A stretch of DNA of 64,000 nt from contig CASPWD010000003.1 of NCBI GenBank assembly GCA_949425635.1, forward strand, positions 1-64,000, given 5' to 3'. Shown here piece after piece: positions 50,594-59,950 of this stretch. The stretch's first letter is position 1, and the number at the start of each line of letters is the position of its first letter. The stretch comes from an uncultured Bacilli bacterium (GTDB lineage: Bacteria; Bacillota_I; Bacilli_A; RF39; UBA660). The position numbers and the translations under genes are program-made. The notes beneath the pieces were generated by a model. The model saw only the letters and a program-made list of their open reading frames with translations. It made no database searches and was not told the DNA's origin.

Positions 50594-53500
50594 ATGAATT
50601 TAATACAAAATATTTTTCAAAACCCTGAATTTAAAATTGAGGGAGACCAACATAAATTAAAAAAGAGAATATTAAAAGATATAATCAATATGAATTGGTT
50701 TAACAGTTGCGATTTATTAGTTGGATATAAAGATGGTCAGAGAGAATACACAAATCCACAAAGATGGCAACTAGATGCAGCAAATAGTTTATTTGAGTTT
50801 TACTGGAACTATACAGTAGATAGATATACTAATTATCAAGATTTAGAGAATGAAATTTATAATCACATGAAAAATTCTAAATATATAGGAGTACAAACAA
50901 CAGTATTACCTAAATTTACAATTCCATTTAGAGCAGATAAGGGACAATGTATGGTAGATGAAAATGGAAATCAAACATTTAGAGATGGTACACCTACAAG
51001 ACCTTTTTACTCATTGATATATATTGCACAGAATGGATTTATTGATTTTGATAATAAAGTAAGATTGAAAGACTGGAATGAAGTTGTAAAATCAAATCCT
51101 AAATACTTGAAATATTTTGAAACTTGTATAGACCATTTTGATGATGGAGAGAATGGTGTTAAAAAAGAAATAAGAGATTTGGCTAAATCATATAAGGATT
51201 TTAGAGAATACCTAGACCCAAATCTACCAATTTTAGAAGATAGAAAATGGTTATATGATTTTTGTGTTAATGTAGAAGTAAAATGTGACCCATATAAAAA
51301 TTATGAAACAGAGTTATTAAGAAAAAATGGTTTTATAGTTATGGGTGGAAATGAATTTATATATTATAATGATATTGCATGTGTAAATTGTGGTAAACCT
51401 CATTTTAGAAACGGCTTATGTAAAGACTGTTGTGAAATGAATTTTAAAGATAGAATGATAGGAAATAAATTATATGGGAATATAAGTCAAAAAAGTAATT
51501 CAATTCAACAAGATGCAGTTAAATTAGCAGGGGCAGCTTCAAGTGCAAGTTCAGGAAGTTTTAGAGTTAGTGATGGTACATCAAGACAAGGACATTCTGT
51601 AAGCGATGAGAGTATAGATAATGTGTCTTGGAACTCTGTTGCAAGTAGAGCTAGTAGAGCAGCAGGATTAAATGTTGGTACTGCACCTTCTGGAAATAGT
51701 GGTGTGATAGGTGATGATGAGTTATCAAGTGCTGGAAATACAGCAGTAAAAAGTAATGCCAGTAAGTCTGTTGGGTATAATGTAGGAGAAGTAACAGTAA
51801 GTAACAATACAACAGGAATATCAACAGCAGTTGCAGAAGAAAGAATGTCAGATGCAAGTCATACAGCAGTTGCAAGTAAAGTAAGTAGAATGCCAGGTCA
51901 AAATGTAAGTGTAAATATAACTGGTAAATCTCATACAGTACTTGATGATACAATATCTATTGTAAGTGGTGCTTCTGCAGCAAGTATAGCTAGTAGAGCT
52001 TCAGGAATGCAATTAGAAAATCAAAGTGTGCAAGTAGGTACACAAACAACATCAAATAGTGAAACAATGAGAGCAGATATTTTAACAGAAGCAGGACATA
52101 ATGCTTCTAAATCTGCAAGTAATTCAAATACAGTTCAAGTTGGCACATCAACATCTGCACATAGCACATCAATATCAGATGATAGTGTAGGTTCTGTTGC
52201 AAATGTTAGTGTTTCAAGTGGTAGTTCACAATCAAGAGGCTTAAATATAGGTATGCAAAAATCAAGTGCAAATTCAAGTGTAATTGATGATGAAACATTG
52301 CAATTTGCAAGTCATGATAGTAGAATTGCAGCATTTACACATTCATCAGGGGCATCAAATGTAACATCAGAAGAGAGTGTTCAAAGAGCTGGTTTAGAAT
52401 CAAGAACTGCTGGATTCCAAACCGCTGTTAGAGCTGTAAATGTAGGTAATAATGAGTTTGCAAACTCAAAAACAAGAGTGGGAAATTCAACTTCAGGAAA
52501 TTCACATACAACAGGAGATAATACAGTATCTCAAATAGGTATGGAGGCTAGAACCAGTGCATTTCAAACAAAATTAAGTTCTGAAAATGTAATAAATGTT
52601 GGAACAACTACATCAAGAGTTTCTAATGTAAATGTAGAAGAAACTACAGCAGAAGCAGGTATGACAAGTAGAAGTAGTATGACAACATCTGTTTCTGCAA
52701 ATAGTGTAAATGTAGGTACAACTACATCTGAACAATCATTTGCAAGAAATAAAGATACAGTTGATGAGGCAGGAAAAGCAAGTAGAAGTAGCATAACAAC
52801 CTCACCATCTGCATTAAATAGTAATGATGTTAAATTTATTGGAAATATAAAAGATTTTGTTTATACATCTGAAAATACTGTTAGATACTATTCATCTCAA
52901 GGTAAAATATTTGATATGACAATTCCAGATGGTTATAAATATCCAGATAATATATCTACAAATAGATTTTTTATGTTTGGAAGTTTTAATGGGAATTTAG
53001 AATTATTAAAACAATTTTGCCCTTCAAATGCTTTTGTATTTGACCCATTTGCAGGACACGGAGACAGAGCATTATTCTTTATGGAATATGGCTGTAAAAC
53101 ATATATAGGAAATGATACAAATGAACGTGAATGGAATTTCCTAAATAATAATCTAATTGAATTAATAAATAAATATAAGAGATTTAACCAAAGATGTGAG
53201 GTTAGAATCAAAAATTCAATGATTTATGAACCAGAATTAGAGAATAAGGTTGATTTTGTTTACACATCTCCTCCATATTTTGATTTTGAAATGTATGATG
53301 GGTTTACAGAGCAAATCGCTGGTATGAAAACTTATGATGATTTCCATAGAGAATTTTCAATACCTATCTTTAAAAATGTATATAGATATATGAAAGATGG
53401 TGGTGTTGTAATATTACAAACAGAGAAAGATAAAAAACTAAAACAAAAATGGATAGATATGATGGTAAGTGTTGGATTTAAAAATATTACAGAGAATGAT

Positions 53501-53614
53501 TTAAGTAATGAACAGAAACATGGTATTAATAAAACTATTCAAGAAATAGGAATTTTTGTTAAAGGTGACTATGGAAGAGCAGAAGCAAAACAATCAAGCA
53601 ACACATTATTTTAG
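50594..53614 (+). CDS. zinc-knuckle / Ser-rich repeat / DNA methyltransferase-like protein, paralogue 1
   Basis: 1,006 residues. Residues 1-255 are a conserved N-terminal domain shared with the next gene. A zinc knuckle CVNCGKPHFRNGLCKDCC lies near 257-275. About 310-740 is a Ser/Thr/Asn-rich region of roughly ten degenerate units, mostly 35-42 residues, many starting NVGTTTS-like. The C-terminal 220 residues hold methyltransferase motifs: SAM-binding VFDPFAGHGDRALFF and catalytic TSPPYFDF. Motif I precedes motif IV, as in gamma or alpha class enzymes. It ends SSNTLF. It probably modifies DNA or RNA bases; substrate unknown. Confidence 0.8.
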   Translation: MNLIQNIFQNPEFKIEGDQHKLKKRILKDIINMNWFNSCDLLVGYKDGQREYTNPQRWQLDAANSLFEFYWNYTVDRYTNYQDLENEIYNHMKNSKYIGVQTTVLPKFTIPFRADKGQCMVDENGNQTFRDGTPTRPFYSLIYIAQNGFIDFDNKVRLKDWNEVVKSNPKYLKYFETCIDHFDDGENGVKKEIRDLAKSYKDFREYLDPNLPILEDRKWLYDFCVNVEVKCDPYKNYETELLRKNGFIVMGGNEFIYYNDIACVNCGKPHFRNGLCKDCCEMNFKDRMIGNKLYGNISQKSNSIQQDAVKLAGAASSASSGSFRVSDGTSRQGHSVSDESIDNVSWNSVASRASRAAGLNVGTAPSGNSGVIGDDELSSAGNTAVKSNASKSVGYNVGEVTVSNNTTGISTAVAEERMSDASHTAVASKVSRMPGQNVSVNITGKSHTVLDDTISIVSGASAASIASRASGMQLENQSVQVGTQTTSNSETMRADILTEAGHNASKSASNSNTVQVGTSTSAHSTSISDDSVGSVANVSVSSGSSQSRGLNIGMQKSSANSSVIDDETLQFASHDSRIAAFTHSSGASNVTSEESVQRAGLESRTAGFQTAVRAVNVGNNEFANSKTRVGNSTSGNSHTTGDNTVSQIGMEARTSAFQTKLSSENVINVGTTTSRVSNVNVEETTAEAGMTSRSSMTTSVSANSVNVGTTTSEQSFARNKDTVDEAGKASRSSITTSPSALNSNDVKFIGNIKDFVYTSENTVRYYSSQGKIFDMTIPDGYKYPDNISTNRFFMFGSFNGNLELLKQFCPSNAFVFDPFAGHGDRALFFMEYGCKTYIGNDTNEREWNFLNNNLIELINKYKRFNQRCEVRIKNSMIYEPELENKVDFVYTSPPYFDFEMYDGFTEQIAGMKTYDDFHREFSIPIFKNVYRYMKDGGVVILQTEKDKKLKQKWIDMMVSVGFKNITENDLSNEQKHGINKTIQEIGIFVKGDYGRAEAKQSSNTLF
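51520..52815 (+). repeat. degenerate Ser/Thr-rich coding repeats
   Basis: About ten imperfect units of mostly 105-126 bases within the methyltransferase-like gene, each coding a form of N-V-G-T-x-T-S, an acidic turn, then A-G-x-x-S-R-x-S. The next gene keeps only two short related units, each ending with an RGIR-type motif, so the array has expanded or contracted. Confidence 0.65.
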
Positions 53615-53628
53615 AAAGAGGTTTAATA

Positions 53629-55527
53629 ATGAATTTAGTACAGAATATTTTTCAGAATCCTGAATTTAAAATTACAGGGGATAAAAATAAGCTAAAACAG
53701 AAAATTGCTAAAGATATTATTAATATGTATTGGTGGAATGATTGTCATATCCTAATTGGGTATGACAGTTCATTTCGAGTATATTCTAACCCAGAATTAT
53801 GGCAAATAGATATTGCAAATGACCTTTACGAATATTATTGGAATAAACAACAAGATAGTATTACAATAGATAAGTTGGAAGATAGTATTTATAAATATTT
53901 TAAAGGTAAGCAACAAGATTTTGATACAAATAATGGATATTTATCTGCATTTAATATGAAATACAGAATGGACACACAACAGTTTATGCATGACGAAAAT
54001 GGAAATCAAACATTTAGAGATGGTACACATAATAGAGCATTTTATTCATTAATATATTTAGGACAAAATGGATTTATTGATAGAGATGGATTTATGAAAA
54101 TCAAAGATTTTGATACAGTAATAAAAGGAACTAAATTTGAAAAGTTTTTTGAATTATCAAAACATAAAATTAAAAGTGAAAAAAGTATGGTATCTGAGGA
54201 GATAAATGCACTAAAAAATACATATAGACAGTTTGATGAATACCTAGACCCAAATTTACCAATTTTAGAAGACAGAAAATGGTTATATGAAATATATTTA
54301 GATTTAAAATTAAAATGTGACCCATTTAAAAATTATGAATTAGAATTATTAAATAAGAATGGTTCGATAGTTGGTTCTGGGAATGAAGATATTTATATAG
54401 ACATAGATGGTAATAAATGCGATTGTTGTGGTGTTAATAATAGGTATATAAATGGTTTGTGTAAAAATTGCCAAGATGTTAAAATATCTAAAAATGGTAG
54501 GGTTTCAAGGGTATCTGGAACAAGTATTGCAACTAGAAGTATTGATGCAGGTGTTCAAGATGCATCTGTTATGGTAAATACTACAAGTCATACATATCAA
54601 CCAAGAGGAATAAGAGCAGATAGGATATCAAGTACAAGTACATCATGTATATCTGATAATGATATGACAACTGCTGCTGCATTTTCAACAAAGGCTTCAG
54701 CAACATATCGTCCTAGAGGAATAAGAGTAGATGATGAAGATTGTATTGGTGGTATTAAATATTTTAAATATAATGAAGATGGAACAGTACATTATGATTT
54801 TCCAAGTGGTAAGATACAAATGGATATGTCTGTACCAAAAGGATATACATACCCTAAACAAATTGCAATAGATAGATTTGCCATATATGGAAGTTTTAAA
54901 GGTAATCCTGAATTATTAAAAGAATTTTGCCCTAAAAGTGCATTTGTATTTGACCCTTTTGCTGGGCATGGAGATAGGGTTTTAATGTTTGCTAAATATG
55001 GTGTTAAAACATATATAGGAAATGATACAAATTCAAAAGAATGGAATTATCTTAACAGTACTTTTATGCCTATATTAAATAAATATAAAAAATTTGGACA
55101 ACATTTTGAAGTTAGAATAAAAGATTCTAAAATTTATGAACCAGAATTAGAGAATAAGGTTGATTTTGTTTACACATCTCCACCTTACTTTGACTTTGAA
55201 ATGTATGATGGTTTTGAAGAACAGATACAAGGTATGAAAGATTATGATGATTTCCATAAGTATTTTTCAACACCTATATTCACAAATGTTTATAAGTACA
55301 TGAAAGACGGAGGAATAGTAATTTTACAAACTGAAAGAATTGATAAATATAAAGAAAAATGGATAAAAATGATGGAAAATGTTGGTTTTAAGTGTTTATC
55401 TAGTAATGTACTAAATATGAAAAATGCAATGGCAAAAAGAGTAAATATGCTACAAGAAGTTGCTATTTTTGTTAAAGGTGACTATAAGATAGATGAAGTC
55501 AAAACACAACAGAATAAATTATTTTAG
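53629..55527 (+). CDS. zinc-knuckle / DNA methyltransferase-like protein, paralogue 2
   Basis: 632 residues, a tandem paralogue of the previous gene. The N-termini (MNLVQNIFQNPEFKITGD) and the methyltransferase motifs (VFDPFAGHGDRVLMF, TSPPYFDFEMYDGF) are nearly the same. The zinc knuckle reads CDCCGVNNRYINGLCKNC. The middle region is only about 90 residues and contains two units ending YQPRGIRAD and YRPRGIRVD instead of the long repeat. It ends QQNKLF. Both copies keep catalytic residues, so both may be active. Confidence 0.82.
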   Translation: MNLVQNIFQNPEFKITGDKNKLKQKIAKDIINMYWWNDCHILIGYDSSFRVYSNPELWQIDIANDLYEYYWNKQQDSITIDKLEDSIYKYFKGKQQDFDTNNGYLSAFNMKYRMDTQQFMHDENGNQTFRDGTHNRAFYSLIYLGQNGFIDRDGFMKIKDFDTVIKGTKFEKFFELSKHKIKSEKSMVSEEINALKNTYRQFDEYLDPNLPILEDRKWLYEIYLDLKLKCDPFKNYELELLNKNGSIVGSGNEDIYIDIDGNKCDCCGVNNRYINGLCKNCQDVKISKNGRVSRVSGTSIATRSIDAGVQDASVMVNTTSHTYQPRGIRADRISSTSTSCISDNDMTTAAAFSTKASATYRPRGIRVDDEDCIGGIKYFKYNEDGTVHYDFPSGKIQMDMSVPKGYTYPKQIAIDRFAIYGSFKGNPELLKEFCPKSAFVFDPFAGHGDRVLMFAKYGVKTYIGNDTNSKEWNYLNSTFMPILNKYKKFGQHFEVRIKDSKIYEPELENKVDFVYTSPPYFDFEMYDGFEEQIQGMKDYDDFHKYFSTPIFTNVYKYMKDGGIVILQTERIDKYKEKWIKMMENVGFKCLSSNVLNMKNAMAKRVNMLQEVAIFVKGDYKIDEVKTQQNKLF

Positions 55528-55546
55528 TAATGAGGTAGGTTTTCAA

Positions 55547-57544
55547 ATGAATATTGTATTTAAAAAAATTCATATAAAGAATTTTCAATCAGTAGAGAAT
55601 ATAGAACTTGAACTTGACAGTAAAGGAATAGTTGTAGTTAAAGGAATAAATAACTATGAGGCTAATGTTAAAAGCAATGGTAGTGGAAAATCAAGTATTT
55701 TTGAATCTATTATATTTTCTTTATATGGAGAAACAAGTTTAGGGATAAAAGACCCAGAGAATAGGATATTAAATCAAGGATATAGAGTTAGTTTAGATTT
55801 AAGTATAAATGGAATTAATTACACAATTATTAGATATAAAGAAAATGGAAAATCTAATATACAATTATTAGAAAATGGTATAGATGTATCTGGGAGAAAT
55901 AAAACAGATACAGATAAGTTAATACAAAAATATTTAGGAATAAATAAAGACTTATTCCTTGATAGTATATTTTTAGCACAGGGGGTAAGTACAAATTTAA
56001 GTTCTTTATCACCAACTGCTAGAAAAGAAAGATTAGAAATATTAACAGGAACTGAAAAACTAATTGAAGATTTTAAACTATATATAAAGAACAAACAAAT
56101 AGAGTATGAAGCTGAGTGTACTAGATTGACTTTAGACAAAACAAAATTAGAAGGTAATATACAATCATTACAAAGTCAAATAAATACCTTAAATTCTAAA
56201 ATAAATGATATTAAGATAGAGAATGAAAAAAAGAAGTCTTTGGGAAATGTAGAAGAAATAGATATTGAAATAAATCAAATACATAAAGATATTAATATAT
56301 TGAATAATGATATTGTAGATATTGAAAATATAGTTATACCTGAATTTGATTCTGTAATTAGTAATAAACAATTAGATATGAATAATCTTAAATCTAATAG
56401 AGTAGAAATAGAGAATAAGAGAGAAGAAATAAACAATATACTAAATACACAAAGAGATTTAGTTAATAAATTAAGTTCTGAGGTAGATAAGTGGGAATTT
56501 GAAATATCTAATTTTGAAAGTTCTATTAATAGATTAAATAGTGAGATAGATAGTATTAGGAAGTCAGACACATGCCCTACTTGTGGTAGAAAATATGATA
56601 ATGCTAATGAGGAACATATTTTAAATTTAATAAAAGAGAAAGAAACAGAAATATTAGATATACAAAATAAGATACAAGATAATAAAAATTTAATAAATAA
56701 TAAGAGTATTGAAATAAATACAGAAACAGAAAAAGGAAAACAGATAAGAGAACAATATGATTTAGAGCAAAATAGGATACAGAATATAGATAATCAAATA
56801 CAAGATATTGAAAAATATATACAAGATAATCAAAATAAGATAAGAGAACAGAGAGAGCTTATATCATCTAAGCAAAATCAAATAAGAGAATTACAAAATA
56901 AAAAGGATATGCTACAAGGTAAAAAAGAGGAATTATTAAAAGTTGAAATTCAAAGTACAGCAGAATATGAAGAAATGATAGATGAAGCAAATAGTAATAT
57001 AAATAGTAGCAACATTCAAATAAGGGAAATTGAATCAAAATGGAATGAGCAAAATGATTTAGTAGATGTATGTAAATATTCGCAACAACTAATAACAAAA
57101 CCATTTAGAACTTATTTATTACAAAATAGTATAAAAATATTAAATGATAAGTTAGAATATTTAAGTAATAGATTATTTAGTAACCATAAAGATGTTATAA
57201 TTATTGATGGTGACGATTCTAAGTTAGATATAAGATTAGGTGATGCTTCTTATGAGAGTTTAAGTGGTGGTGAGAAAACAAGAGTAAATATTTGTTTGTT
57301 ATTAGCACAGAAATATTTAGCATCAAATCTTGGAAATGTTGACTGTAATTTAATAGTTTTGGATGAGGTTTTAGGACAATGTGATAGTGACGCTGAAATG
57401 AATATTATAGATTTGATAATAGAAGAATTACAAAGTGTTTCTAGTATAATATTTATTGGACATAAAGAACTTACAATACCTAATGATGGAACAATTACAG
57501 TTATAAAAGATGAGAATGGACTATCAAGATTATTAAATAAATAG
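55547..57544 (+). CDS. SbcC/Rad50/gp46-like ATPase
   Basis: 665 residues from the ATG at 55547 (GAGGTAGG upstream). Walker A NGSGKSS near residues 43-50, a long coiled coil interrupted by a zinc hook CPTCGRKY near residue 343, signature LSGGEKTR near 573 and Walker B LIVLDEVL near 603. The short coiled coil is like T4 gp46. It partners the SbcD-like nuclease. Two methyltransferase-like genes lie between the pair, an unusual arrangement. Confidence 0.93.
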   Translation: MNIVFKKIHIKNFQSVENIELELDSKGIVVVKGINNYEANVKSNGSGKSSIFESIIFSLYGETSLGIKDPENRILNQGYRVSLDLSINGINYTIIRYKENGKSNIQLLENGIDVSGRNKTDTDKLIQKYLGINKDLFLDSIFLAQGVSTNLSSLSPTARKERLEILTGTEKLIEDFKLYIKNKQIEYEAECTRLTLDKTKLEGNIQSLQSQINTLNSKINDIKIENEKKKSLGNVEEIDIEINQIHKDINILNNDIVDIENIVIPEFDSVISNKQLDMNNLKSNRVEIENKREEINNILNTQRDLVNKLSSEVDKWEFEISNFESSINRLNSEIDSIRKSDTCPTCGRKYDNANEEHILNLIKEKETEILDIQNKIQDNKNLINNKSIEINTETEKGKQIREQYDLEQNRIQNIDNQIQDIEKYIQDNQNKIREQRELISSKQNQIRELQNKKDMLQGKKEELLKVEIQSTAEYEEMIDEANSNINSSNIQIREIESKWNEQNDLVDVCKYSQQLITKPFRTYLLQNSIKILNDKLEYLSNRLFSNHKDVIIIDGDDSKLDIRLGDASYESLSGGEKTRVNICLLLAQKYLASNLGNVDCNLIVLDEVLGQCDSDAEMNIIDLIIEELQSVSSIIFIGHKELTIPNDGTITVIKDENGLSRLLNK

Positions 57545-57555
57545 GAGGTTTTTCA

Positions 57556-58026
57556 ATGATTAAATTTGAATATGTAAATAGGCTAAAAGAAATCGGTGTA
57601 GACCCAAGTGCAGATGGTTCTGAAATGAGATTACCATATAGAAGCACAAAGAAGTCAGCAGGGTATGACTTTATAAATCCAGAAACAGTTACAATTCAAC
57701 CGAAGGAAATTAAGTATGTAAAGACAGGAATTAAAGCATTATTTCCAGATGATTTTGTATTAAAATTATACAACAGAAGCTCAAATCCAAAGAAATTAGG
57801 ATTAGTATTAGCAAATGGTGTTGGAATTGTAGATGCAGACTATTATAATAACCCTGATAATGAAGGAGAAATTGCATTTGCATTTGTGAATATTAAAGAT
57901 GAGCCAGTTACATTAGAATATGGTTGTAAATTAGGACAAGGAATATTTGAAAAATATTATATTGTTAATGAAGAAGATACTATTACAGCAGAAAGAACTT
58001 CTGGGTTTGGTTCAACAGGAGAATAA
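57556..58026 (+). CDS. dut: dUTPase
   Basis: 156 residues, trimeric dUTPase family. Motifs in order: SAGYDF (about 35-40), YNRSSNPKK (about 74-82), GVGIVDADYYNNPDNEGEI (about 93-111), and C-terminal RTSGFGSTG. It hydrolyses dUTP to dUMP, keeping uracil out of DNA and feeding ThyX. AGGAGG precedes the ATG. Confidence 0.93.
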   Translation: MIKFEYVNRLKEIGVDPSADGSEMRLPYRSTKKSAGYDFINPETVTIQPKEIKYVKTGIKALFPDDFVLKLYNRSSNPKKLGLVLANGVGIVDADYYNNPDNEGEIAFAFVNIKDEPVTLEYGCKLGQGIFEKYYIVNEEDTITAERTSGFGSTGE

Positions 58027-58027
58027 T

Positions 58028-58219
58028 ATGATATATGAAGTTAGAACGACAGACTTTAAAGGAAAATGTGGTAATTGTTTCTATTTTGAAACATCGAATG
58101 GAATTGATGGAAATTGTACTAGTTTAGAAACACAAATCAGACCATGGAACAGGTTTAGAAGTTATAATAGTAAAGCATGTGTTCATAAGGAGGTAAGTAG
58201 TGAGAAGACAAGACCTTGA
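58028..58219 (+). CDS. small cysteine-containing protein
   Basis: 63 residues; the ATG at 58028 follows the dut stop by one base, with AGGAG inside the end of dut. Cysteines occur in GKCGNCFYF (about 13-18), GNCTS and KACVH, a small zinc-type domain. It ends at TGA and overlaps the next gene by 20 bases. Confidence 0.65.
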   Translation: MIYEVRTTDFKGKCGNCFYFETSNGIDGNCTSLETQIRPWNRFRSYNSKACVHKEVSSEKTRP

Positions 58220-58553
58220 AAAGGGAATAGAGGATTTAAAAGAAATTAGAAATATAGCCTCAAAACAAGATTATAATACATCTGTTGCAATAAATCAAAA
58301 GTTAATTAAAATAATACCACTATTAGAAAGTGAATATAATAGAATGGTTAAAGATAATATAGATTTAGACAGTCCAATGTACAGAGAAATAACAATGTGT
58401 GATTGTGAAGAAGTACATAAAACAATGGAAGAATTTTTAAATAATTATATGGCAGAGTTAGTTGATAATGACTTCTTTATTGTAGATTATGGAATAATCT
58501 ATATAGATAAACAAAATAAGTATGGATATGTTAAGTATAGTAGAAATAAGTAA
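58200..58553 (+). CDS. hypothetical protein
   Basis: Unrecognised 117-residue acidic helical protein with a GTG start at 58200, preceded by AAGGAGG. Two cysteines in TMCDCEEVH. No family call. Confidence 0.65.
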   Translation: MRRQDLEKGIEDLKEIRNIASKQDYNTSVAINQKLIKIIPLLESEYNRMVKDNIDLDSPMYREITMCDCEEVHKTMEEFLNNYMAELVDNDFFIVDYGIIYIDKQNKYGYVKYSRNK

Positions 58554-58566
58554 GGTGGTGTTATAG

Positions 58567-58857
58567 ATGATTGCAATGATAAGTCAACCAATGGGAAATA
58601 AAACAAATAAAGAAATAGAAGAAGAAAGAAAAGAATTGGTAGAAGTTTTAGAAGAACAAGGATATGATGTTTTAGATACAGTTCTTACAGCAGATGATGT
58701 TTCTAAAGATGACCCAATATGCTATTTAGCAAAATCATTAGAATTATTAGCAGAAGCAGATATTTTAGTATGTATGAGCGGTTGGGAAAATGCAAGAGGT
58801 TGTAGAATAGAGCATTTAGTAGCAGAAGAATATGGTAAGCAGATAATGGAATTATAG
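58567..58857 (+). CDS. DUF4406 / nucleoside 2-deoxyribosyltransferase-like protein
   Basis: 96 residues. The start ISQPMGNKTNKEIEEER, the middle LAKSLELLAEADILVCMSGW and the end ARGCRIEHLVAEEYG fit the DUF4406 branch of the nucleoside deoxyribosyltransferase fold, common in phages. Members probably act on nucleosides or nucleotides. AAGGTGG precedes the ATG. Confidence 0.8.
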   Translation: MIAMISQPMGNKTNKEIEEERKELVEVLEEQGYDVLDTVLTADDVSKDDPICYLAKSLELLAEADILVCMSGWENARGCRIEHLVAEEYGKQIMEL

Positions 58858-58869
58858 GAGGAATTTGTT

Positions 58870-59223
58870 ATGCAATATTTCCTTAAAGTATATAATCTAA
58901 ATAAAGAAACATTGGTAGGTTATTATAAATCAACAGGTTTAAGTTGTATTTCTAAATTACCTAAGGGAATCAAATATTGGAATAATAGAGAAGAAGCATT
59001 AGAAGTTGCAAGAGATATGAATTATAATGGTTTTATGAGAGATTCTGATGGTAAGTATTATACACCTTTTTGGGTGGTTTGTGGTGACCATACCAAAGAA
59101 CCTAAAAAGAATACATTTAAAAATCAATTTGAAAATGAAGAAGGAGAGAACAATTATGGTATTGAAGCCTATTTACGACAAAATAGTAGTAAAGATGAAA
59201 AATACACAGGAGATACATTCTGA
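58870..59223 (+). CDS. hypothetical protein
   Basis: Unrecognised 117-residue basic protein with TAGGAGG before the ATG, ending at TGA. Its last 22 codons overlap the GroES start, unusually long for this genome, so part of the tail may be under constraint from both frames. No motif recognised. Confidence 0.6.
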   Translation: MQYFLKVYNLNKETLVGYYKSTGLSCISKLPKGIKYWNNREEALEVARDMNYNGFMRDSDGKYYTPFWVVCGDHTKEPKKNTFKNQFENEEGENNYGIEAYLRQNSSKDEKYTGDTF

Positions 59224-59467
59224 AACAGGTTTGGTATATCAGAAAGACATGAGCCAAACATCAAATACAACCCTAGTTGCTGAAATAGTTGCAGTTGGAG
59301 ATGGAAGATTATTAAGTGATGGTTCAATAGTACCATTAAAAGTAAAAGTAGGAGATAATATTGTTATATCTAAACATCAAGGAGAAAGTTTTAGTGATGG
59401 TAAAAATGAATATACAATATTATCTGAAAGTCACGTATTATCAATAATTGAGGAGGATAACCAATAA
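59156..59467 (+). CDS. groS: GroES-like co-chaperonin
   Basis: 103 residues from the ATG at 59156 (AAGGAGAG upstream). It follows the GroES pattern: VLKPIYDKIVVK at the start, a mobile-loop region of about residues 16-38, AEIVAVGDG, KVKVGDNIVISKHQGESF and an end resembling ILRE-DILAI (ILSESHVLSII). It should cap the GroEL-like chaperonin encoded two genes downstream. Sequence divergence from host types suggests a phage-specific pair. Confidence 0.88.
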   Translation: MVLKPIYDKIVVKMKNTQEIHSETGLVYQKDMSQTSNTTLVAEIVAVGDGRLLSDGSIVPLKVKVGDNIVISKHQGESFSDGKNEYTILSESHVLSIIEEDNQ

Positions 59468-59745
59468 TGAATGGTATTGAAATTACAGATATAAAGATAA
59501 AAAAATTAAATAATTTAGGAAGATTAATAGGAGAAGCATCTATAACATTAAATGAATGTTTGGTAATACATAATATTCAAATTATTCAAACAGATGAGAG
59601 AAGATTTATTAGTTTTCCACATAAAAAATTACATGATAAGATAGTAGACACAGTACATCCGATAACAAGAGAATTTAGGAGTTATGTTGAGGATAATATT
59701 TTTGAAATGTTTGATAGGGGAGAGGTAGATGAAAGTATTAGATAA
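59467..59745 (+). CDS. SpoVG-like nucleic-acid-binding protein
   Basis: 92 residues beginning at the last base of the groS stop. The pattern IEITDIKIKKL, IGEASITLNECLVIHNIQII, RFISFPHKK, VDTVHPITREFRSYVEDNI matches SpoVG closely in order and spacing. Bacterial SpoVG proteins bind DNA and RNA and tune sporulation, division and virulence genes. A phage copy could act on host regulation or on phage RNA. GGAGGAT lies upstream. Confidence 0.85.
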   Translation: MNGIEITDIKIKKLNNLGRLIGEASITLNECLVIHNIQIIQTDERRFISFPHKKLHDKIVDTVHPITREFRSYVEDNIFEMFDRGEVDESIR

Positions 59746-59950
59746 TGGTATTGAAATTGGTGAATTATCAAAAATACATTTAGAAGAAAATGATATTGTA
59801 GTTTTTGATTTTAAAGATAAAACTTTAAACCAAGAATCTATAAATAATATATATAATAATATGAAATCTATTTTTCCTAATAATAAGATTCTATTTAAAA
59901 ATAATGATGTTGAGATTAAAATTATAGAAGGGAGAAAAGATAATGAGTAA
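59729..59950 (+). CDS. hypothetical small protein
   Basis: Unrecognised 73-residue protein between the SpoVG-like and GroEL genes, overlapping both. Pattern of beta strands (NDIVVFDFKDKTL), a helix and a final strand. GAGAGG precedes the ATG. Confidence 0.6.
   Translation: MKVLDNGIEIGELSKIHLEENDIVVFDFKDKTLNQESINNIYNNMKSIFPNNKILFKNNDVEIKIIEGRKDNE

Noticed and set aside
51505-52794. Several 75-100 codon minus-strand frames opposite the Ser-rich repeats
   Set aside because: They arise from the repeated, stop-poor codons of the plus-strand repeat and lack ribosome sites or sensible composition.
57180-57215. AGATGTTATAATTATTG string as a further middle promoter
   Set aside because: It lies deep inside the SbcC-like gene with no gene start downstream, so it is likely chance in AT-rich sequence.
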